Both the position numbers and the translations under genes were made by a program. This document shows, one piece after another, positions 53,519 to 61,500 of a stretch of 64,000 nt of DNA. Positions within the stretch are counted from its first letter, which is position 1. Each line of letters begins with the position of its first letter. A model generated the notes under the pieces. That model did no database searches. It saw nothing but the letters and a program-made list of their open reading frames with translations, and was not told the DNA's origin. The stretch spans positions 6,634,001-6,698,000 of the forward strand of contig OW818689.1 of assembly GCA_942493325.1 (NCBI GenBank), read 5' to 3'. Origin of the DNA: JAAFHB01 sp942493325 (GTDB lineage: Bacteria; Bacteroidota; Bacteroidia; Bacteroidales; Prolixibacteraceae).

Positions 53519-53998
53519 TTGAGATGCCTAAAGGCCATAACGTTAATTAACAAGCAACATTCAAAACTGTTTAATCCTCTTTAAATCAATTTAAGAAAAC
53601 TGCAATTATTTTTTCTCCTTTTTGTCAAGGATAGTCTCGATTTCATCCATCACTTTATTCATTGCCGGGATTGTCTTTTCAAAGGGAACAGAAGTGGTCA
53701 TCTCGACTCCGGCATTTTTAAAAATAGGATTTTTGACAGAATTACATAATGACTTTTACCATGATGCCTTGATTCATCCTTTTCCCCTTAAAATCACTGC
53801 ATTTACTTATCTCAATCTTAGCAAAACTGCAAATTGTTTATTAAATTTGGAGTAATAATTAGCCGATAATTGAAACATAAATCATACGGATCAGTAAAAA
53901 GCCGATAGGAAAGGTAATTCAGCCATTGGAATTGTGATGCATATGCTGTTATTCATTTTGATTTTTACATAAGATTTAAATCTTTAAACGAAAGCGTC
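53519..53998. other. Intergenic region containing a short gene remnant
   Basis: 480 bp upstream of the cfa-like gene. It includes the minus-strand ORF at 53606-53755. The rest is AT-rich without recognised features. Confidence 0.4.
53606..53755 (-). pseudogene. Possible 3' remnant of an unidentified gene
   Basis: The reading frame ends with VEMTTSVPFEKTIPAMNKVM and DEIETILDKKEKK before TAA. It looks like the charged, helical C-terminus of a real protein but is cut by a stop after about 49 codons upstream. An ATG at 53701 would give a 31-residue peptide. Family not recognised. Confidence 0.3.
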
Positions 53999-55117
53999 AT
54001 GAATAATAAATACGAGAAATTAGCTGCTGAAATTTTGGGCATAGCCGGTATTCAGATTAATGGCAGCAATCCATGGGATATCCAGGTTCACAATACAGAA
54101 TTTTACCAGAGGGCAATTACTGAAGGTGAATTGGGATTAGGTGAAGCATACATGGAGGGATGGTGGGATGCTGTTAAAGTTGATGAATTGATCACCAGGA
54201 TTTTGAAAGCCAGGTTAGATGAAAAGATTAAACGAAAGTTCCCGATTCTTTTCAACCTTTTCACCGCAACGCTATTTAATCGCCAATCGAAACGCAGAGC
54301 TTTTATTATCGGCGAGAAGCATTATGACCTGGGGAATGATCTTTTTCAGAACATGCTCGATAGCCGGATGAATTACAGTTGTGCTTACTGGAAGGATGCC
54401 CTAAGCTTGGACGAGGCACAGGAAAACAAACTCGAATTAATATGTCGAAAACTTTATCTTCAGCCAGGCATGCGTGTGCTGGATATTGGATGTGGTTGGG
54501 GTCCTTTCGGAAAATATGCTGCTGCAAAATACAATGTTCAGGTTACCGGCATTACGGTTTCCAAAGAACAGGTTGAACTTGGCCGGAAATTATGCGACGG
54601 CCTTCCGGTCGATTTTCAACTGATGGATTATCGTGCTATGAATGAAAAATTTGACAGGATCGTTAGCATTGGAATGCTTGAACATGTGGGGTATAAGAAC
54701 TACCGCACTTTTTTCGAAGTTGCTAACCGATGTCTCAAAGACGAGGGGCTCTTTCTTCTGCATACGATTGGGGGTATAAAATCCTCAAAATCGATTGATC
54801 CCTGGATGAATAAATATATTTTTCCTAATGCAGTACTTCCGTCGGTGGCTCAGCTTGGTAAAGCTTTTGAAAATTATTTTGTGATGGAAGACTGGCATAA
54901 TTTTGGCGTTGATTACGATAAAACACTGATGGTTTGGTATAACAATTTTGTGAATAACCGGGACAAAGTAGCAAGTCATGTTTCAGAACGCTTTTTTAGA
55001 ATGTGGAAATACTATTTACTTTCCACGGCAGCTTCATTCAGGACACGGCGTATTCAGTTATGGCAGATCGTTCTGTCAAAAAACGGAATGCAGGGAGGAT
55101 ATCAATCGGTCAGATGA
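53999..55117 (+). CDS. cfa: Cyclopropane-fatty-acyl-phospholipid synthase family methyltransferase
   Basis: 372 residues. The N-terminal part (INGSNPWDIQVHNTEFYQRA, GELGLGEAYMEGWWD) and the SAM-binding motif VLDIGCGWGPFGKYAA match CFA synthases, with HYDLGNDLFQNMLD and MNYSCAYWKDA as family signatures. It adds a methylene bridge from SAM across double bonds of membrane phospholipid acyl chains, usually in stationary phase or stress. Monocistronic, closed by a strong hairpin at 55141-55179. Confidence 0.95.
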   Translation: MNNKYEKLAAEILGIAGIQINGSNPWDIQVHNTEFYQRAITEGELGLGEAYMEGWWDAVKVDELITRILKARLDEKIKRKFPILFNLFTATLFNRQSKRRAFIIGEKHYDLGNDLFQNMLDSRMNYSCAYWKDALSLDEAQENKLELICRKLYLQPGMRVLDIGCGWGPFGKYAAAKYNVQVTGITVSKEQVELGRKLCDGLPVDFQLMDYRAMNEKFDRIVSIGMLEHVGYKNYRTFFEVANRCLKDEGLFLLHTIGGIKSSKSIDPWMNKYIFPNAVLPSVAQLGKAFENYFVMEDWHNFGVDYDKTLMVWYNNFVNNRDKVASHVSERFFRMWKYYLLSTAASFRTRRIQLWQIVLSKNGMQGGYQSVR

Positions 55118-55140
55118 CAAGTGGGGTAATTCAATAAAAA

Positions 55141-55179
55141 TGGGAGTCTGGCATTGAATAATTCAATACCAGACTCCCA
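55141..55179. terminator. Bidirectional hairpin between cfa and galM
   Basis: TGGGAGTCTGG and CCAGACTCCCA form an 11-bp perfect stem, extended inside by ATTGAA/TTCAAT. It sits between converging genes. A-rich sequence to its left provides a U-tract for the minus strand. Confidence 0.75.
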
Positions 55180-55224
55180 TATAAATTTCCTGAGCCATTT
55201 TTCAGGAAATATCCCTGCAGTGCC

Positions 55225-56349
55225 TTACTTAACAGAAAACTTATAAATACAAACCGAATTATAAATTTCACCAGGCCTTAATACTACAGAAGGAAATTCA
55301 GGACGATTAGGAGAGTCTGGAAAATGCTGGGTTTCAAGACAGAGCGCTGACCTGAAATTATAGGGCTTATTCTGTTTGCCAATCTCTTTACCTTTCAAAA
55401 AATTGCCACAATAGAACTGAACACCGGGTTCATTGGTGAAGACTTCCATAAAACGTCCGCTTAGCGGTTCATAAACTGATGCTGCCAATGTGATGTCTTT
55501 TTCATCTGTTTTATTCAAAACAAAATTGTGGTCATAACCCAGTCCGAATGCCAGTTGCTCGTTTTGCTCGTTGATCCGGGCACCAATAGCGGTTGGCGTT
55601 GTAAAATCGAAAGGGGTTCCTGTCACAGGTTCAAGAGTTCCTGTTGGAATAAGTGTTGAATCGACAGGTGTATATTTATCGGCATTCAGGTATAAAACAT
55701 GATCAAGAATGTCACCGTTTCCAGCTCCGTGGAGATTGAAATAGGAATGGTTTGTGAGGTTAAGAACAGTAGGTTTGCTGGTTTCTGCACGATAAGAAAT
55801 CTTAACTTCATTACTGTCAGTTAAAGTATAGTTAACCGTAACCTTTAATTCGCCCGGGTAACCTTCTTCCATATCGGGTGAAATAAGGTTTAGCTCCAGC
55901 CCGTTTTCACCTTTTTGAATCGCATCCCAGATCCTGGCTGAAAATCCTTTGACTCCTCCATGTAAACTATTTGGACCATTATTGAGGGCAAGCTGGTAGT
56001 TGACGCTGTCTAACAAAAACGTACCTTTCGCAATCCGATTCCCGTATCGTCCAATCAGGGCACCGAAATATTGTTCATTCGAATTAAGATAGCCATCAAG
56101 ACTGTCATAGCCTAAAACCACGTCCTCCATTTTGCCGCTTTTGTCAGGTACTAACAATGAAACTACCCGGCCACCATAATTAGTAACGGTCATTTCCAAT
56201 CCATTCTTATTTTTTAATGTAAAAAGTTCAACCTGTTTTTCGTCGACCATTTTATGAAATGCTTCAGGCTGAATAAGAGGTTTCGTGGTTTTTTGAGTAC
56301 AAGAAGCCCATGCAAAAACCGTAATTAAAATAAAGAATAATTTATTCAT
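55225..56349 (-). CDS. galM: Aldose 1-epimerase, lipoprotein form
   Basis: 374 residues from ATG 56349 (MNKLFFILITVFAWASC), with a lipoprotein-type signal and Cys at 17. An in-frame ATG at 56379 falls on the -7 promoter element and is rejected. Family motifs: FGALIGRYGNRIAKGTF, NGPNSLHGGVKGFSARIWD with catalytic His, LTNHSYFNLHGAG, and YCGNFLKG. It interconverts alpha and beta anomers of galactose or glucose. The exported form suggests use on extracellular or periplasmic sugar. It is divergent from the Gfo/Idh/MocA gene, with the two promoters in the same gap. Confidence 0.94.
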   Translation of the reverse strand: MNKLFFILITVFAWASCTQKTTKPLIQPEAFHKMVDEKQVELFTLKNKNGLEMTVTNYGGRVVSLLVPDKSGKMEDVVLGYDSLDGYLNSNEQYFGALIGRYGNRIAKGTFLLDSVNYQLALNNGPNSLHGGVKGFSARIWDAIQKGENGLELNLISPDMEEGYPGELKVTVNYTLTDSNEVKISYRAETSKPTVLNLTNHSYFNLHGAGNGDILDHVLYLNADKYTPVDSTLIPTGTLEPVTGTPFDFTTPTAIGARINEQNEQLAFGLGYDHNFVLNKTDEKDITLAASVYEPLSGRFMEVFTNEPGVQFYCGNFLKGKEIGKQNKPYNFRSALCLETQHFPDSPNRPEFPSVVLRPGEIYNSVCIYKFSVK

Positions 56350-56378
56350 AGTGATAAAATTAGATTTAAACTTAGTCA

Positions 56379-56386
56379 CAAAATTA
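56379..56386 (-). promoter_or_regulatory. -7 promoter element of galM (TAATTTTG)
   Basis: A perfect TANNTTTG on the minus strand, 30 bp before ATG 56349. It fixes the start choice. Confidence 0.6.
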
Positions 56387-56525
56387 GTTATTTAATTTTA
56401 TGGATTAATAGTTGGAAATTATTAAGGAATATTATCTATTTTGCACAATCATTCGACACCCAAAATTATTGATAAGTTATTACCACATAACCATCAGTTT
56501 AAGCCAATTTTTAACTAAATTAATT

Positions 56526-57830
56526 ATGGAAGAAAAGAATCAGGAATCACGCAGAAGTTTTATCAGGAAGTCAGCATCGGCAACTGCTTTGCTGACTATT
56601 CCAAGCATTATTCCGGCACATGCTTTCGGAGCCAACGACAGGATCAATGCTGCAGTGCTGGGATTAAATGGCCGGGGAAAAAATCACATTGAGGGACTAA
56701 TGGCACAAAAGAATGTGCAAATTACCACTTTTGTTGATCCGGATCTCAATGTTGCCGGAGAACGTGCAAAAGAGTTCGAAAAAAAATACGGTCAGAAAGT
56801 GAATGTTGTACAGGATATGCGTAAAGCATTTGAAAACAAGGATATTCATGTTGTAACGGTAGCCACTCCGAATCATTGGCATTCGCTTGCAACAATCTGG
56901 GCATGTCAGGCAGGTAAGGATGTATATGTCGAAAAGCCTGGCTCTCATAATATCTGGGAAGGACGTAAAATGGTTGAAGCGGCCCGTAAGTACGATCGTA
57001 TTGTTCAGCATGGTGTTCAATTGCGTAGCTCAGTCGCTATTCGTGAAGCCATTCAGCTTTTACGGGATGGGTATATTGGAAAAGTTTATATGGCAAGGGG
57101 ATTGGTTTTTAGAAAAAGACCTGATATTGGGAATAAACCTTTTGAGCCGGTACCAGCTGGTATTGATTACGATCTGTGGACAGGTCCTGCCCCTAAACGA
57201 CCATTTACTAAAAATATTGTTCATTATAATTGGCATTGGCATTGGGATTATGGCAATGGAGATGTAGGTAACCAGGGAATTCATGAAACAGATCTCTGTA
57301 TGTGGGGTTTAAATGTTGGTTTGCCGACTAAAATCACCTCAATGGGTGGAAAATATCTCTGGGATGATTGTAAAGAAACTCCGGAATTATTGTCATCGAT
57401 CTATAATTATCCGGAAGAGAATAAAATCATCCAGTTTGAGGTACGTCCATGGTACACAAATGCCGAAGATGGTTCATCTGTGGGGAATATTTTTTATGGA
57501 GATAAAGGATATATGGTTATTAAGGGTTACGATAGCTATGAAACATATCTTGGTGACGACAAAACTCCGGGTCAGAAACGCAAGGAAGGTGGTGATCACT
57601 TCAAGAACTTTATTGATGCAGTGAGAGCTCACGATTCCTCCATGTTAAACGGTCCCGTGGAAAGCGCTCATCTTTCATCGGCTCTTGCTCATCTTGGAAA
57701 TATTGCCTACAGAACAGGCAGAGTACTAACGTTTAATCCTGAATCTGAGACGTTTGTGAATGATCCTGAGGCTGACAAAATGTTGAGTCGTAATTATCGC
57801 GCTCCTTATACTGTACCTGATATCGTTTGA
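56526..57830 (+). CDS. TAT-exported Gfo/Idh/MocA family oxidoreductase
   Basis: 434 residues from ATG 56526. The frame is open to 56412, but that part lies over a likely promoter. The N-terminus carries a twin-arginine signal (RRSFIRKSASATALLTIPSI). The Rossmann NAD-binding part follows (INAAVLGLNGRGKNHIEGL), then EKPGSHNIWEGRKMVEA, the family's EKP motif, and HWHWDYGNGDVGNQGIHETD, seen in exported sugar-related members. It is likely an NAD(P)-linked oxidoreductase or glycosidase-like enzyme acting on a sugar in the periplasm. Substrate unknown. A strong terminator follows. Confidence 0.92.
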   Translation: MEEKNQESRRSFIRKSASATALLTIPSIIPAHAFGANDRINAAVLGLNGRGKNHIEGLMAQKNVQITTFVDPDLNVAGERAKEFEKKYGQKVNVVQDMRKAFENKDIHVVTVATPNHWHSLATIWACQAGKDVYVEKPGSHNIWEGRKMVEAARKYDRIVQHGVQLRSSVAIREAIQLLRDGYIGKVYMARGLVFRKRPDIGNKPFEPVPAGIDYDLWTGPAPKRPFTKNIVHYNWHWHWDYGNGDVGNQGIHETDLCMWGLNVGLPTKITSMGGKYLWDDCKETPELLSSIYNYPEENKIIQFEVRPWYTNAEDGSSVGNIFYGDKGYMVIKGYDSYETYLGDDKTPGQKRKEGGDHFKNFIDAVRAHDSSMLNGPVESAHLSSALAHLGNIAYRTGRVLTFNPESETFVNDPEADKMLSRNYRAPYTVPDIV

Positions 57831-57850
57831 TCGGTGTAACTACATTTTGG

Positions 57851-57888
57851 AAGGGCCATCTCATAATTTAATTGAGATGGCCCTTTTT
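57851..57888 (+). terminator. Rho-independent terminator after the Gfo/Idh/MocA gene
   Basis: AAGGGCCATCTCA and TGAGATGGCCCTT form a 13-bp perfect stem, followed by Ts. Confidence 0.92.
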
Positions 57889-58508
57889 AAATGATATTAA
57901 TAGAAATTTTTATGGGTTGATTCATTGATATAAACTCACCACTGAGGCGCATGTTGCATTAAATAATTTAAAAAATATTTTATATTCTTTAATGCAAAAT
58001 TGAAACTATACAATCAATCTGCCGTATTTATTTACAAAGTATAATGACAGCGAAATTCTCCAATTGAAACATCGGTTATGTTAATATTTTTTTCTCCGGA
58101 TCAGCAATGTAACTGACACGGCGAAGCTTTATTTGATATTTTTTAACGTAATGACAATAAACCGGCTCAGAAAGGTTCGAAAATTCTCTTTAATCTTTTT
58201 AAACTTAGGTGATGCACATGGTGATAATTGTCTTTCAACGAATTCAAATTGTCCATTATTCAAAAAATATATTAAGCTGTCCTCAGATATATTATCGAAA
58301 ATTATCTGAATATTTACTGGTATTTTCTTTTAGATGTTGTTTTACAATCTGTTGTCCAACAATTTTATCCTCTGGCTGAAATTATTTAAAGTCATAATAA
58401 TTTTTCTTATGATTCTATTTGTCGGGCTATGAAAACAAATCACCGGAAAGAAGATCGAATTTGCCATGACAGGCTATATTTAAATTAAACCCTCCCTTAT
58501 CATTAGAG
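57889..58508. other. AT-rich intergenic region with a gene remnant
   Basis: 620 bp between the terminator and the giant gene. It includes the minus-strand remnant at 58129-58385. No promoter for the giant gene was recognised with confidence. Confidence 0.45.
58129..58385 (-). pseudogene. Frameshifted remnant of an unidentified gene
   Basis: On the minus strand one frame reads PEDKIVGQQIVKQHLKENTS. The next frame continues with DNISEDSLIYFLNNGQFEFV and ASPKFKKIKENFRTFLSRFI to a TAA at 58129-58131. Each piece has protein-like composition, but neither has a start codon and they are in different frames, so this is probably a decayed 3' gene fragment. Family not recognised. Confidence 0.4.
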
Positions 58509-61500
58509 ATGAAATATCTATACCGATTTAATTCACTCGCTGCAATATTGTTGATTACATGCAATCTTGCTGCTCAGCCCTATATCGGCGGGTATAACGT
58601 GTATTACGGTAGTCTTCACAACCACTCAGATGTTTCCGACGGAATAGGTACTCCTGATGAGGCCTATAATTATGCCAAAAATATAACACATCTCGATTTT
58701 TTTGGACTTACCGATCATTCAGACCTTATTCAAGGTACGGAATGGACTGCCATGAAAACTGCGGCGGATGCTTATAATGAACCTGGCGTATTTACTTCAT
58801 TCCGGGGATTTGAATGGACTACTTATCCATACGGACATGTGACCGTAGTCAATTCAGAAGATTACAGTTCATCAGAACCTCCGGTGTTTAATTTTACTGA
58901 CTTGTGTGATTGGCTGGATAACAGGGAATGTATTGCTTTTTTCAATCATCCAGGCTATGCGAATGCTGAGGAAATGGAGTTCTTTCATTTTTTAACTACG
59001 CCAAATAGAAAAATAGTAGGAATGGAATTATGGACCTCCGTCAGGGATTTTAGTAACTATTATTATAGTGACGGGTATTTCCCCAATGATGGGAATAAAG
59101 GATATTTTGATGAAGCCCTGTTACGCAACTGGAAAATCGGGGCATTGGGGAGCGAAGATAACCATTTCGGCACCTGGGGTAATCTCACTAACTCACGGAT
59201 GGCAGTTTTGGCAAACGCCAATACACGCGAAGATATTTACAGTGCAATCAAGGCTAAACGGTTTTATAGCACACTTGACAAAAATCTGGGTTTGTCATTT
59301 CAGGTAAATGGGAACGAGATGGGATCCACCGTAGTGCCAGGAATCTACGGAGTAGTTATACAGGCCTCAGATGCGGACGGTGAGCTTTTCACCCAGATTC
59401 AGTTGCTTAAAAATGGCGAAGTTGTGAATACATGGACACCCAATTCAGCCACACCTGAGATAACAATGAATATTTCATTCGCTAATAATGAATATTACTA
59501 TATCCGGGTCAGACAGGAGGATAATGATGAAGCAATATCATCACCGATTTGGATTTCTGCAGGGAATCAATTTCCATTTGCTGCAATTATAAATCCTTTG
59601 ACAAATGACGTTTTTAATTCTCATGCAAACATTGCTTTTGATGTCGCAGCCACCGATGCTGACGGTACTATTTCGCAGGTCGAATTTTACGAAGGTAGCA
59701 CATTACTTGGAACTGATAATACAAGACCATATTCCTTTATCTGGATGGATGTGGCAGCAGGAAATTATATAATCACGGCCAAGGCCACGGATAATCAGGG
59801 TGTTTCTGTCATTTCGGCGCCAATTAGTATCGTTGTTGGAGATGTTTCAAATCAGTCTCCAGTTGTATCTATCACAAGTCCGCAATCAGGAGCAACTTTT
59901 ACTGCTCCTGGATCTTTTACTATTACGGCCACAGCGTCGGATCCGGACGGAACTATTGCAAAGGTTGAGTTCTATTATGAGGGTTATTTAGTCATGTCAG
60001 ACAAAACCAGTCCCTATACCTTTATTGGATCGAATATACCGGTTGGAGATTATACGATTACAGCTAAAGCAACCGATAACAATGGCAGCTCAACTACCAG
60101 TTCTCCGATAACAATTCACGTAATTGAGCCCAACGAACCTCCTTCTGTTTCAATCTCGGCACCGGAAACAGGTTCGACCTTTCCATCTCCTGCTTTTATT
60201 GTAATAGATGCCACAGCAACAGATGCTGATGGGAGTATAGCAAAGGTTGATTTTTACAAAGGGGATAGCCTGTTAGGAACTGACCATTTATATCCATATT
60301 CATTTGCCTGGGCAGATGTAACTACGGGAGTTTATACAATCACTGCTAAAGCCACGGATAATCTGGGTGTTGTATCTGTTTCAGCTCCTGTTGGTATAAC
60401 TGTGGGAGTTGTACCTAACCAGTTCCCGGTTGTATCAATTTCAAGTCCGGTATCGGGTACTATCTTTACAGCTCCGGCATCCATTGTCGTCGAAGCTACT
60501 GCCGCCGATTCCGACGGAATGATTAAGAAAGTTGACTTCTACCAGGGTGATACCTTATTGGGAACAGATACCATAAGTCCGTATTCCATCAACTGGACAG
60601 ATGTTTCTGTTGGAAGTTATATGCTTACGGCTGTTGCTACAGATGACGAGGCTTCCACAACCACAAGTAATCCGATTAACATTGTAGTGGTATCCAATCA
60701 GCCTCCGGTTGTTACGATTACAGGTCCGTCAGGGGGAGCAATCTTCACTACTCCTGTCTCAGTTTTCATGCAGGTTTCAGCTACCGATTTCGACGGAACG
60801 ATTAAGAAAGTTGACTTCTACCAGGGTGATATTTTACTTGGAACCGATACCATCAGTCCATATTCTTTCACATGGACAGGTGTTGCTGCCGGAAGTTACA
60901 CCATAAAAGCTATAGCGACTGATAATGCGGGTGATTCAATAACCAGCGCTCCGGTTTCAATTACTGTCGTTGCGCCTAATGTACCACCTGTCGTTTCCAT
61001 TACAGCTCCGTTACCTGAAACAGTATTTACAGCACCGACATCTCTAACAATAGATGCAATAGCTACAGACGATGACGGAATTATTGCCCGGGTAGATTTT
61101 TACCAGGGAAGCACGCTGTTAGGATGGGATATTTCGAGTCCTTATTCCTTTACATGGACAGATGTGGCAATAGGAAGTTATACCATTACTGCAAGGGCTT
61201 CAGACAACCATGGAGCTTTAGTTACTTCTGCTCCGGTCGTAATTAGCGTCAATGCGCCTAATATACCACCGGTTGTTTCGATCACTGGTCCGTTACCGGG
61301 AGTACTATTTACTTCTCCGGCCTCCATCACTATTGATGCCACCGCTACTGATGCAGATGGAATAATCACCAGGGTTGATTTTTACAATGGGGAAACCTTA
61401 CTTGGCTCGGACATCACCAACTCCTATTCCTTTACCTGGACAGGTGTTGCTGCCGGAAGTTATATTCTCAAGGCTGTTGCGACAGATAATTCGGGTGATT

